Source of the DNA: Lepidostoma basale
Lineage: Eukaryota > Arthropoda > Insecta > Trichoptera > Lepidostomatidae
DNA length: 64,000 bases
Assembly (NCBI GenBank): GCA_022606425.2
Contig: JAHDVF020001569.1
Location: forward strand, 1-64,000
Direction of reading: 5' to 3'
The position numbers and the translations under genes are program-made. Below, one piece after another: positions 9,105 to 19,005 of this stretch (its first letter is position 1; every line of letters starts with the position of its first letter). A model generated the notes under the pieces. That model saw only the letters and a program-made list of their open reading frames with translations. It was not told the DNA's origin and ran no database searches.

Positions 9105-9300
9105 TCATTTCCTGACAGGAAGGGCTGATCGATTTCGTCGGGTGCAGCCCTCATACTAAATATGTTTATATATATTTTTTATCATTATTATTATTATTAT
9201 ATAGTTGATAAAACGGAGCATCTTCTACAGCGCCCTTGAGATGAGCAATTCATAAAAATGGCGCTTTATAAATTATCCAATTTATTATAATTATTATTAT
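9105..9300 (+). mobile_element. LINE-P (CR1-like) 3' end
   Basis: Matches the 3' part of the copy at 21678-22005: the end of the ORF (GGGTGCAGCCCTCAT) and then the 3' untranslated block GATAAAACGGAGCATCTTCT and TTCATAAAAATGGCGCT, followed by a TTATTA-rich end. Confidence 0.7.
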
Positions 9301-9344
9301 ATTATAGTAGTGTTTCGGCCAAAACAATGGACTATTAAATTAAA

Positions 9345-9492
9345 CTAACTTACTAACTTTACATCACGCCGTCTTCCCGAAGGGGCAGGCAGAAAAAATG
9401 GACCGCCGCACTGTTATGTCCTGACATACACTTCTCGCTTCCTCTACACTCATACATCGTGTCATGCACACACGTCAATTTCTTAGACTCAA
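9345..9492 (-). mobile_element. LINE-A 3' end fragment
   Basis: Reversed tail plus the last ~45 codons (MTRCMSVEEARSVCQD-like). Ends at the VRS region. Confidence 0.8.
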
Positions 9493-9527
9493 AGGTCGGC
9501 TATATTAGAAGTCTTATTAATTAATTT

Positions 9528-9717
9528 ATTTTATTTATTTATTTATATATAATACACAAATGAGACATAACAAATGAAAAACATTGAGGCAACTCAAAAC
9601 GGTGTAACAAAGGTAAAACGACATGAAACCAAAAAATCAAACATATCAGAAAGAACCGAAATATGGCGACGTCAGTGAGGCAGTTTCCTCTTTCCAGAAT
9701 TTGTAATATATGTTTTT
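9528..9717. other. Unclassified repeat-like stretch
   Basis: Starts with a (TTTA)n run; otherwise no recognised content. Confidence 0.3.
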
Positions 9718-9845
9718 ATCGACGTGCGTGTCAGACTTGCTGTATGAATGTGGAGGAATCTAGAGAGGTATGTTAAGATTGAGTAGTTTGGTGGTCTATT
9801 CTCCCTGCCTACCCTTCCGGAGAAACGGCATAATGGTTTGTAAAT
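9718..9845 (+). mobile_element. LINE-A2 3' end fragment
   Basis: Last 40 codons of the tail with stops, then an A2-type end (GAAACGGCATAATGGTTTG). Confidence 0.75.
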
Positions 9846-10197
9846 GTTGTTGAGAACATTATTTCGCTCAAATTGTTTATTTCACGTGCCTTTATAAATA
9901 TGTTAATCATCCGCCCCCAATATAACTGTTTATTTACTGTAATTAATAAATATTCCGTTGCGATTGTTATTTATGGTTTTCAAACTGTTTTCGAATATCT
10001 GATTCGAAGTTCAAAGTTGAATTTCGGATTCCGAACGCGGCGCGATTGGTTCGAGAATTTCACGGAACCGAATCTTGAATAAATATTTATTCGGTCAACA
10101 GTATCATAATAAGAGAACAAGTATTGATAATCTATTTTGAGCGAGTGTTTATTCGACAACATTATTAATACTGCATGAATATATTTTAAACGGTACT
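9846..10197. other. Unique AT-rich stretch
   Basis: Short overlapping frames exist on both strands (60-69 codons) but show no motif, so I do not call them genes. Confidence 0.4.
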
Positions 10198-10900
10198 TAA
10201 CTAACTAGCTAACCATCTAGCCGTCTCGCCGAAGGGGTAGGCAGAAAGAATGGACTGCCACACTTTAACCGATGCGGCACTCCATCCGTTTTTTTCGCCC
10301 TCGCGGAAGACGCGGTATGATGGGTTGCTAACCTATCATTTGATAATGCCTTAGAAGGGCGAAACATGTCATTCCCATAAAATATAATAAATCTTCCAGA
10401 AAACAGACGTTTTCATTCGTATTAATTATAACAAATAATGTTTTATTTCACGGTGCACATGTCAGCTCGACGATTCGTATGTACTTTTGTGTTTATTTAA
10501 TTTATATTTCACGCATCCACCGTACTTTTAATTTTTCTTTTTCTTTTTTTTATTTATTTGACACATTTACCATGGAGTGTTGTGTGTCATACAAGTAATA
10601 ATACATCATTGACTAACATAATTGAACACTTAAACTAACAAATATTTATTATATTCTTAATAATTATGTGAAAAAGGAATAGATAAAACTAACTTATAGA
10701 ATAATTACATTATAAAATCGTGAAGTACTTTTAATTAACTGTAATTAGGCACTTCAAACAATCCAACTCCAGCAAGAACTTCAAAATTTTATCAAAGAAA
10801 TTATTCAAATTGGCATTGGAACAAATGCACATAAAGGTTCGAAAAAATCACGCAAATTAATTTTTACAGCTGTCAAAAGTGTACTTACTTATTAAATGTG
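10198..10900 (-). mobile_element. SnA copy interrupted by HP1
   Basis: 3' part at 10198-10330: reversed TTAG tail, the LINE-A-like terminus and the GACGCGGTATGATGGGTTGC block. 5' part at 10440-10885: GGTGCACATGTCAGC, then the GGCACTTCAAACAATCCAAC block. About 130 bp of inner SnA sequence is replaced by an HP1 half copy at 10338-10440. Another AT-rich insert lies at about 10540-10720. Confidence 0.8.
10338..10440 (+). repeat. HP1 half copy inside SnA
   Basis: Contains TGATAATGCCTTAGAAGGGC, GAAACATGTCATTCCC and the CTTCCAGAAAACAGACG block in the usual order. Confidence 0.85.
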
Positions 10901-10984
10901 CCTATAATAAAACTATATAGGCTAATTCACAACGAGAAATCATAACTTTACAAGGAATTTTTAACAGATTTGATATGTTGCTAA

Positions 10985-11270
10985 TATAATAATACAAAAA
11001 AGAACACGGCTATCCGCGAAATCTGCATGGTGGGAGATATTGTCCGATGAGGCAGAAACGCAGAAGACACTGGAATGCCCACGTGCAGAGAATTGACCCC
11101 TCCAGAATTCTACACATTGTGATGATTCAGATTCCTGTTATCTACCGCCTTCCCGGAAGACCATAAAAAGGAGGAGGGATAGCTGAGACTAAACTTCCCC
11201 AGAGAAACCAGCCTGACTATAGGAATAAACCAAGGGTCTAAAAGGAGAAGACGAAGAAGAGTTTTATATC
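10985..11270 (+). mobile_element. LINE-F/E-type 3' end fragment
   Basis: Encodes MRQKRRRHWNAHVQRIDPSR (the RRRxWxxHxxRM form), then a Pro-Gly-Arg-Pro region and a (GAAGA)n end at 11250-11265. Stops present. Confidence 0.6.
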
Positions 11271-11274
11271 ATTA

Positions 11275-11545
11275 TTCAAGAAACAATAAAGAACATAAAA
11301 TGGTAATGAATATATATGTCAACGACGTGAAAAAAACATAGAGGAATACGGAGGAAAACATGGCACGATCAAATTAATCAAAGATTGAATCTCGGTAACG
11401 TGAAGAGTCGGAGAAATCGACGTGTGTGCATGACACGATATAAGAATGTTGAGGAACGAGAGAAGTTAGGTAGGAAAAATAGTGAAGCGGTCCATTATTT
11501 TTGCTAACCCATTCGGAGAGACGCTTGATGGCAAGTTTGTTAGTT
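11275..11545 (+). mobile_element. LINE-A 3' end, degenerate
   Basis: From MVMNIYVNDV through TWHDQINQRLNLGNV to the degenerate terminus GAGACGCTTGATGG, directly followed by the 33-bp minisatellite. Confidence 0.8.
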
Positions 11546-12072
11546 ACAAAACGAATTTATCAAATAAGCTGTGGTATTACAAAACCAATCTATTGAATAA
11601 TTTATGGTACTACAAAACGAATCTATCGAATAAGCTGTGGTACTACAAAACGAATTTATCGAATAAGCTGTGGTACTACAAAACGAGTCTATCGAATAAG
11701 CTGTGATACTACAAAACGAGTCTATCGAATAAGCTGTGGTACTACAAAACGAATCTACCGAATAAGCTGTGGTACTATAAAACGAGTTTATCGAATAAAC
11801 TGTGGTACTACAAAACGAATCTATCGAATAAACTGTGGTACTACAAAACGAATCTATCGAATTAGCTGTAATACTACAAAACGAGTCTATCGAATAAGCG
11901 TGGTACTACAAAATGAATCTATCAAATAAGCTGTGGTACTACAAAACGAATCTATTAAAAAATCTATGATACTACAAAGCGAATCTATCGAATAAACTGT
12001 GGTACTACAAAACGAGTCTATCGAATAAGCTGTGGTACTACAAAACGAATCTATCAAATAAGCTGTGGTACA
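11546..12072. repeat. 33-bp minisatellite, ~16 units
   Basis: Tandem repeat with unit close to AATAAGCTGTGGTACTACAA followed by AACGAATCTATCG (33 nt). Because 33 is a multiple of three, both strands stay open for long runs: plus strand units read YYKTNLSNKLW, minus strand units read SFCSTTAYLID. I read this as a satellite, not a gene; no start context, no flanking gene, and point changes are not biased to third positions. Confidence 0.9.
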
Positions 12073-12394
12073 GGGTGTTGTGAAATTGCGAAGATCCATT
12101 GCATTAACAGTGAAATGATTATTTTATATTAGTAAACAGTGCCACATGCATTAGATAAATAAAGAAGGTATAATTTCCCTGCGGATGTCGCTAGGACCGT
12201 AGGCACGGCGGAGTGGAGTGGAGGCCAGGGTAAACAAGGGGCGCAGGGCTCGGGACACGACTGACTCATTATGCACACAAACTGGGTGCAATCCTTCTCC
12301 ACCCCCGTGCACAGTGCAGGCGAGCTTACACAACCTTCATCCAATACATTTATTTTTTAATTTTATCTTAAAACGTCGCTCGATTATATTAAAT
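12073..12394. other. Unique, partly GC-rich stretch
   Basis: GC-rich block at 12180-12330 with short frames in several phases. No splice-bounded frame or family match found. Confidence 0.4.
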
Positions 12395-13000
12395 TCTTCT
12401 TCTTCTTCTGCTTTATTTAGGACTTATTCTTCTTCGTGTGCCGTATCAGGTCCCCCTGATGTTGGCAATCACTCCGGCGAAGGCCTCTCTATCTTGCGCA
12501 ACCTGGAACAGCTCCTCCACATGTCTCATCCCAGTCCAGTCTCTTATGTTGCACAGTCAAAACGTTTGCCTTCTACCAGGACCACGCTGCCCCTCAATTT
12601 TCCCTATCAAAATTAGTTGGAGTAAACTGTATTTACCTCCCCGCAGAATGTGACCCAGATATGAAAACTTACGGACCTTAACGTCCTTTAGCAGTTGTCC
12701 ACTACAATTGGCTCTCCTCAAAACCTCCAAATTGTTGACGAAATCTGTCCACGGTATGCGAAGCATTCTCCTGTGCAACCACATCTCGAAAGCTTCCAAC
12801 CGGTTAATAGTGTGCACTTTCAGGGTCCAAGTCTCCGAGCTATAGAGTAATACAGACCAGACATAGCACTTCAACATTCTCTGCCTTAGTTTCAAGTTCA
12901 AGTTGTCATTGCAGAATATTGATCTTATTTTGTTGAATGAACGGGCTGCTTCGATCGTGCACTTCACTTCCATATCTGGGTCCATAGATGATGTTATCAT
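12395..13000 (-). mobile_element. LINE-C 3' end, long
   Basis: Minus-strand frame 12557-13000 encodes AARSFNKIRSIFCNDNLNLK, KCYVWSVLLYSSETWTL, NRLEAFEMWLHRRMLRIPWT and SYLGHILRGGKYSLLQLIL, then GKIEGQRGPGRRQT. The end (12395-12555) is frameshifted and runs into an (AGA)n tail. This is the segment after the RT domain; RT itself is absent. Confidence 0.85.
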
Positions 13001-13420
13001 ACTGTCCAGCTATTTAGGACTATGTCCTGTTATTTCTCGGAGCCTGTTCTTGGGATATAGATGTCCAACTGTCTTACCATCTTTTGGGTGGTCTTCCTGG
13101 AGGTCAATGTCCTGTTGGTACTTTTTTGCCGCCATACGTATCACTCTTTCAGAACGAGCTCTCTCCACATGATCACTGCAGTAGCGGCTTCTCAGTTTTA
13201 CCCACCGCACGACATCGCACATTGCAGATCTTTCTTGTTTCGGAATTTCTTACTTTGTCTCGGAGTGTCGTTCCCTCAACGGATCGAAGAGTCCTATTTT
13301 ATGTGGATCTTAGGAGACTTTTTGTTCTGATGGTGTCAACCCTCGTTTCGATTCCAGATGTCATTATAGGACGAACGTATGTCTTGTAGATTCGTATTTT
13401 GCTCTCTTTTTTTTTTCGTT
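13001..13420 (-). mobile_element. LINE-E 3' region
   Basis: Minus strand carries IYKTYVRPIMTSGIETR near 13390, TLRDKVRNSE, then KLRSRYCSDHVERARSERVI and a degenerate RPPKRW region; frames change at least twice. Same family as 53680-54095 (+) and 33560-34315 (+). Confidence 0.75.
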
Positions 13421-13488
13421 TATTTGGAACAATAAAGAATTTGAATTTGAACTTAACATTTAAGTGCAGTTTATTTTATTTTTTTTAT

Positions 13489-13706
13489 ACAGCTCGTTTG
13501 AACCCAATTACTCTATACAATTTATTGTTAGCTATTACATTGATTCTCATGACATGCGTTAGGTAGCTAATCTCTCGCCATATTACTGTCATGTGAATTC
13601 TACACCAGATCAAAGATAGTGTGACAATCTCACTGCTATCGCCGGAAATCTAACCTGAGACCTTTGGCATGGCAGTCATAATTCTTGCCACTCTGACACG
13701 AAGGTC
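13489..13706 (-). mobile_element. SINE2 copy
   Basis: Reads on the minus strand as a tRNA-like head (GACCTTCGTGTCAGAGTGGC, box B-like ATTTCCGGCGATAGC), then the TGTCACACTATCTTTGATC body and the ATTCTCATGAC...CAATGTAATAGCTAAC end. The box B is mutated here. Confidence 0.7.
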
Positions 13707-13744
13707 ATCGATACCTTAAAGCTTTAAAATCGTTTGCTTATTAT

Positions 13745-13905
13745 TCTTCTTCTTCTTCCTTGCTGTAGACCTATGTGATCTGTTCTCCAGATGGTTGCTC
13801 CTCTTGTTAAGTGGATTCCCAGCTATCCTTCCATATTTTAGGAGGTCTTATACGAGGACGAGTTCGTGAGGCTGATTATGTAGTGCAATATATGGGAGTC
13901 TGGTG
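13745..13905 (-). mobile_element. LINE-I 3' end fragment
   Basis: Same 3' sequence as 6740-6900 (GTAGACCTATGTGATCTGTT, TCCTTCCATATTTTAGG), starting from an (AAG)n-like end. Confidence 0.65.
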
Positions 13906-14361
13906 GTATTTTATTAATTATGATAAATATTTTAAATATTGAAATAAAAAAGTCTGATTTTGACTACTTCTCTTGTAATTAACCGCGTTCCACCACTGGG
14001 CTTGATGCGAGCCAGGAGGTTCATAAGGGGAAGAGGGAGGCATGCGCCACTGATCAAACAACGCACCAGCATTTAAAGCATTTTACACACGTAGGTACCT
14101 AACTTCACCAAATTATTATTATTAAGGTACCTACCCTGAACTAGGGGAACAAATGAGGCCCTCTACCGACATCTCTGAAGGATCTTTGACCTAATCTCTC
14201 TTGCAGTACACAGTTCTATCAGTCAGATCAAAAATTTCAATTTGTTTTTGTTACAAATTCTTCATGCAATTGTTTCTATTAAACTCTGGAGATCGTTCCG
14301 CGCAATAATAGTCTTAATTTACTACAGCTTTTAAATAGATAACTCCGAACATCTTTGCATA
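13906..14361. other. Non-coding stretch
   Basis: No gene or repeat recognised. GC-richer part at 13980-14080. Confidence 0.35.
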
Positions 14362-14540
14362 TGACGACCTTGGTGACGTAAGTGGTAAGTGCTTTGACTG
14401 CCATACCGAAGATCCCGAGTTCGATTCTCGGCCATGGCAGTGTGATTGTCACACTGTATTTGGTCTTGTGTGGAATTGAAGTGACAATAAAATGGGGATA
14501 AATTACCTACATGTCACGAGATTCAATATGATAGCTTATA
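14362..14540 (+). mobile_element. SINE2 copy with intact tRNA-like promoter boxes
   Basis: Head GACCTTGGTGACGTAAGTGG includes a box A-like stretch (AAGTGGTAAGTGCTTTG) and, about 40 nt on, a box B (GAGTTCGATTCTC). The body follows (TGTGATTGTCACACTGTATT) and the end is ATTCAATATGATAGCTTA. Head and boxes are those of a tRNA-derived SINE transcribed by RNA polymerase III; the parent tRNA is not clear. Confidence 0.75.
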
Positions 14541-14805
14541 CCCTTCACATCGATATGGCTCACGCTGTAATGATGTAAAGAGCGATCCAAAAAACATTTA
14601 AAAAAAATAAAAATAAAATAAATTGGCAGCACTCAATACCCCTATGTCTCGAACAAAACACGCTGCGGGTTTTCCACCTTCCTGCTTATCGCACGAACTA
14701 CGCTCAAAGCGCAGCAATGTACCGGATTTGTGACAGCTATAATATGCATTTTGGTGATATCGATCAGCATTCAGAAAAATGAACAACTTTTATTTTTATT
14801 TTTAA
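14541..14805. other. Non-coding stretch
   Basis: No recognisable gene; a short minus-strand open frame (14598-14786) has no motif. Confidence 0.35.
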
Positions 14806-14966
14806 AAGACTAATATCAAGGATTTACATTAAATATATTAGAATTTTTTTTATAATACAATCTTCAATGTGAACAGAAAATAGCTCATTATTATGAAGAA
14901 GGAATCTGGTCGTGTCCAGGCTTGAACCCATGGTCCCAAGCGTTCTATCCCCTAGACCACAACCTT
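14806..14966 (-). mobile_element. SINE1 copy
   Basis: Minus strand: GTGGTCTAGGGGATAGAACG (box A region), GGTTCAAGCCTGG (box B, one change from GGTTCGANNCC), CACGACCAGATTCC, then AATGAGCTATTTTCTG and the AAATCCTTGATATTAGTC end. tRNA-derived SINE. Confidence 0.8.
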
Positions 14967-15065
14967 TCGAAGTAAATGAGACCAGTATATTACATAACTT
15001 TATTTTATTCCAGTATTATTATTATAATATTAATATTATTTTTTAAATATTTTGTTTTTGTTTAA

Positions 15066-15275
15066 TATCCGTTGAAGAACTTTTCAACCATTCTTCTCTC
15101 ATCCATTCATTACATATTTCCAAACCATTTATGTGATCCTTTTTTAATTTTATTTAGAATACAATCATCTGCTTTACATTTCTTCCTTATTTCGTAGTTA
15201 GATATTCTTTGAAAATCGTTTTCACGTACATTCTTCACAGTGATCTCATTTTTACGCTATTTATCGTACTGTTAT
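15066..15275 (-). mobile_element. LINE-A3 fragment, degenerate
   Basis: Minus strand shows the RWFGNM.MDERRMVEKF form typical of subfamily A3, and the ADDCIL segment, with many stops. The 3' end is missing. Confidence 0.65.
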
Positions 15276-15297
15276 TTGGAGAAATTACGTGTATACC

Positions 15298-16022
15298 TAA
15301 GTGAATTGTTTTGGTCAATTTGATTGTTGCCGCACTTTATAATAGTTAATTGTGAGACGTAATACGTTTGTACTGTTTTGATGTCAAAATTATACAAGTT
15401 TTTTCGTTTATATAAAGAATTTTGACAGGTGTAAAAATAAATTTTTCATTTGTTCCAATGACAATTTGAATAATATCTTCAATATTCTTTTAAAGTTCTT
15501 GCTGGTGTTGGTTGGTTTTAAGTGCCTAATTAGGGCCAAATAAAAAAAGTGGATACGTGGAACATTAATTAAATTATATAACAGCTAATTAAAAAAAACG
15601 GTGGATACGTGTAACATAAATTATATAAACACAAAAGTCCGGATCGTCCATGTCGACATGTGCAACATCGGAAAAACATTATGTGTTATTACATTATGTG
15701 CTAAATTAAAAAAAACGGTGGATTCATGGAACATAAATTAAATAGACAAATGTGCACCATCTAAAATAACATTTTGTATTAAATTATTTTTATTTTGTTA
15801 TTTTATTTTATATCATTGTATTTTATATTATTTGTTTTAGATTTATTTTGTGGATGTTGGAAGATCGAAGTGTGCGCGGGAGATGCCTATTGGTGGCGAT
15901 GAGGTTCGCAACCCATCACACCGCGTCTCCCGCGGGGCGAAAAGAGAAGGATGGAGTGTCGCATCGGTTAAAGTGTGACAGTCCATTCTTTCTGCCTACC
16001 CTTTCGGGGAGACGGCGTGATG

Positions 16023-16058
<36 letters not shown>
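15298..16058 (+). mobile_element. SnA copy, apparent full length
   Basis: Starts with TAAGTGAATTGTTTTGGTCA, the same 5' end as the copy at 22570, which suggests a true element start. The body has the GACAGGTG, TTCATTTGTTCCAATGACAA and GTGCCTAATTAG blocks, a motif with GGTGGAT(A/T)C(G/A)TG present three times (15548, 15600, 15716), then GATTTATTTTGTGGATGTTG and the GCGCGGGAGATGCC core. The last ~70 bp equal the LINE-A1 3' end, and the (TTAG)n tail follows at 16022. No polymerase III boxes seen at the start. Confidence 0.85.
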
Positions 16059-16061
16059 TCT

Positions 16062-16135
16062 TACTTTTGCCGGCTCCAAGTTTCACTTCCATACATAAGG
16101 GTAAGCACTAGAACTTCATTGTGTACTGCCATATT
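16062..16135 (-). mobile_element. LINE-A inner fragment
   Basis: Encodes MAVHNEVLVLTLMYGSETWS on the minus strand, immediately after the SnA tail. Confidence 0.65.
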
Positions 16136-16139
16136 TGCT

Positions 16140-16215
16140 TCATATTGAGCGAAGGCACCTATTTATAAACACCTGGAGTTTTCCAATAACGTCCGCGGTG
16201 GATTTCCAAGTCTCA
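16140..16215 (-). mobile_element. LINE-H fragment
   Basis: Near-identical to part of 7300-7375 (CCTATTTATAAACACCTGGA, GTCCGCGGTGGA). Confidence 0.75.
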
Positions 16216-16509
16216 CATCCGTACTAAATATACTCGTATGTGTATTATTAAACATTTTTATTATTTAAAGGAAATTTATACCAAGAGTTTTTAATTAAGA
16301 GAATTAATATATTCGGGACTATTTTCATTTTACGAATATTAATGTATTTCGGGACCATTTTTTTTTACGATTTGAAACTCTCATTTGAATATGTGTAGTG
16401 ATTAGGTACCTACATATCACCGAGTTGACATTTTTATGCACGATAAGAGAAAGGTTAAACAATATCCAGTAGGCAGGTTCCTTTCATTTCCATCGTTAAA
16501 TAAATATTA
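16216..16509. other. Non-coding stretch
   Basis: AT-rich, no recognised content. Confidence 0.4.
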
Positions 16510-17200
16510 TTGAGCTAGTAATTTTAGTAGATGAGTTCGTGTATTTAGGTAGTATGTTTACAAGAGATGGGTGAGTGGAGAGGGATATTGAAAGAAGGGT
16601 TGGGGCAGGCAACAAAGTGAATGGTGCACTTAAAGTTGTCATCGCAAACAAAAACCTATCCAAAAAATCTAGAGTGGCAGTGCACAATGGTGTTCTTCTA
16701 CCGACCCTTATGTATGGAAGCAAAGCATGGGACTGGCAAAAGAAAGATGAAAGTAAAATAAATGCAGTAGAAATGAGATCTCTTAGACGAATGTGTAGAT
16801 ACTCTGTGTATGATAGTGTCGAATGAAAATATAAGAAGTGAATGCGGTGCGAATGATGGTGTTACGAACAAAATAATGAAAGGATCATTAAGATGGTTTG
16901 GACATATGGAAAGAATGAACGAAGAAGGAATGGTAAAAAAATTGTATGTTAACGATGTAAATGGAAACAAAAATAGAGGAAGACCGAGGAAAACGTGGCA
17001 CGATCAAATAAATCAAATATTGAATGTCGGCCATGTGAGGAGTCAGAGAAATCGACGCGCGTGCATGACACGATGTATGAATGTTGAGGAAGCGAGAGAA
17101 ATATGCCAGGAAAGAAAAGTGTGGCAGTCCATTATTTCTGCCTACTCCTTCGGGGAGACGGCGTGATGGTTAGTTATTTTAGTTTTTTTAGTTAGTAATT
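16510..17200 (+). mobile_element. LINE-A1, longest copy
   Basis: Encodes the region just after the RT domain (EFVYLGSMFTRDG, DIERRVGAGNKVNGALK), then AVHNGVLLPTLMYGSKAWDW, INAVEMRSLRRMCRYS, the RWFGHMERMNEEGM block, GRPRKTWHDQIN, MTRCMNVEEAREICQE and YSFGETA. A 2-nt deletion near 16817 (GATAGTGTCG against the usual GATAGAGTGTCG) shifts the frame, so coding is split into 16575-16826 and 16810-17166. The stop TGA is at 17164-17166, followed by the TTAG tail. RT and endonuclease domains are absent. Confidence 0.9.
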
Positions 17201-17790
17201 TAACAGTATGATGCCCTAAATTGAAGTCAAATGTTATATTCCCAAAATAATCATTCGCCACATTTAAATCACAACCATTTATTTACATTTCACAGAACAA
17301 CTAGAGACAAAATGACACGTAGCACAATTTCTACAAAAAAAAACAATAGAACAACGAACGAATTCAAATGGCGTTCGCTCATTTTCCGAAACAAACGCGC
17401 GCCATTATTCAGGGCATTAGGGTTGCCAGCGCTAATAATTATTTTCGTTTCATAGCCGAAAAAATCTGTCGTCAAACAATAAATTGTGTTTGTGTTGCCA
17501 TGTAATGTAAATAAATACATTTAGATAGGTAGGTACCGACGCTGTACGGCTGATAGTACAGATAAAGCGCCAAATATTTGTATATTAAAGCTACCGCCCG
17601 CGCCCGTGAATACTTTATGCGCGGTAATGTCCTAGGGATGGGTATATCACATCGATATTATCGATATCCCTCAGAAATAAATATTTTTTTATTAATTTGT
17701 TGCTCTAATACTGTATACATGCATTCAAATTTTAAAAAATATCACACGTTTTAAAGGCGTGAAAGGAGAATTTTTTTTTTTTTAGAGTAT
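17201..17790. other. Unique stretch
   Basis: Not repeat-like. GC-richer patches at 17370-17440 and 17580-17640 have no splice-bounded open frame that I can support. Confidence 0.4.
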
Positions 17791-17945
17791 GGTAATTTCG
17801 CCTCTATGCGAGAACCCAAGCAGCAAGAGATTACCAGGAAGGCCACCGAAGAGATGGAGAGATGACTGGACATCATCATCTCAGGACAGCCCACCGTCAT
17901 AAACAGGTCATACGACCTAAACTAAGAGGAAGAAGAAGAAGAAGA
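17791..17945 (+). mobile_element. LINE-F-type 3' end fragment
   Basis: Encodes LPGRPPKRWRDDWTSSSQDS and then an (AAG)n-like run (17930-17945), the terminus of an E/F-type LINE. The adjacent piece 17985-18030 is a reversed LINE-A scrap (CTTTCATCCTTCTTCTGCCA). Confidence 0.65.
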
Positions 17946-18134
17946 TTATTCTACGGCAGTGTTCTACACGAAGTGTTCTACGGCATTTATTATACTTTCA
18001 TCCTTCTTCTGCCAACTCCAAGCGTCACCAAAATATTTAGAAATTTACATATTTTTGAATATGGTATATGTATTAGTATATTCGCTTTGATGTTTTATTT
18101 CAATGAATTTTTTCCTCTTTCAGGGTTTGCACGA

Positions 18135-18310
18135 GCACCGTAAGAGCCGGTAGCCGAGCATGGATTGGGCACGTGTGCCGAACCTGAGAGACTAGAGCAA
18201 TCAAGACCCTATAAGCGCCACGACCAGACAGAGTAAGGCCCCTAAAAATGTCTAGACGGCGCCTGATTCATAATGTTCTGGCTGATCTGAAAAACCTAAG
18301 AGTAAGAATG
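18135..18310 (+). mobile_element. LINE-D fragment
   Basis: Encodes TVRAGSRAWIGHVCRT, ETRAIK and RRRLIHNVLADL with stops between. Confidence 0.75.
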
Positions 18311-18489
18311 ATCTCTATTATACTTCACATAGAGTAAAGCAGTTATCCCTAGCACCATCCAGTCAGTGTAGACCTGGTCGTCTGCCTATAGTTCAGTGTT
18401 CTCCTGAACTATAGGAGACCAATAGGTCTTTCTCACCCAGGATTCAAACATAACCCGACAAATTGCCATTGAGATTTCATAAGCATATA

Positions 18490-18635
18490 TGTTAACTTAT
18501 TGAAAACTAAGGCATTAACATTGTGGAATTCCATAGTAATACACAGGAAATTGAAAAAAACTTTTATCCATAAAACATTTAATTATTTTTAAAAACACGA
18601 CATTTTTCGGAGGATACCTCCATCTTCATGTGTAA
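18490..18635 (-). mobile_element. PLE 3' end fragment with degenerate hammerhead-like core
   Basis: Same 3' end as 46985-47030 reversed (GGCATTAACATTGTGGAATT). The core at 18599-18629 (minus) has helix II GGAGG/CCTCC intact but ATGAAGA in place of CTGAAGA and GAAAA in place of GAAAC. Confidence 0.7.
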
Positions 18636-18639
18636 ATCT

Positions 18640-19005
18640 TCTTCTTTCCGTGTCCTGTCAGGTCTCCTCAACGTTGACTATCACCCTTGAGTAGGCCTCC
18701 CTGTCCTGGGCAGCTCGGAACAGCTCCTCCACGGTCCTCAGCCCTGTCCACTCTCGGATGTTCCTCAGCCAGGAAACCTGCCTTCTTTCAACACCTCGTC
18801 GACCTCAATCTTACCCTCCAAGATCAGATGTAACAGTGCGTAATTTTCGCCTCTCAGAACATGGTCCAAGTAGGACACCTTGCGGACTTTGATGTTGGTC
18901 AGCAACTCTCTGTCAACTCTGGCTCTATAGAGAACGTTTGTGTTGCTGACCATGTCAGTCCAGGAGATGCGTACAATCCTTCGGTGTATCCACATCTCAA
19001 AGCAA
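18640..19005 (-). mobile_element. LINE-C 3' end
   Basis: Minus-strand frame 18765-18995 encodes MWIHRRIVRISWTDMV, NTNVLYRARVDRELLTNIK and VSYLDHVLRGENYALLHLIL; the terminus with FRAAQDREAYSRVI-like coding is at 18660-18760. Confidence 0.8.

Noticed and set aside
11482..11706. Open frame with 11-residue repeats (YYKTNLSNKLW)
   Set aside because: It is the 33-bp minisatellite translated; the opposite strand is equally open and there is no gene context.
12129..12344. Cys/Pro-rich minus-strand frame
   Set aside because: Unique GC-rich DNA with frames open in several phases; no motif or splice signal.
16022..16056. (TTAG)n as a telomere-like repeat
   Set aside because: The insect telomere unit is TTAGG; these are 4-base tails fixed at the 3' end of LINE-A1 and SnA.
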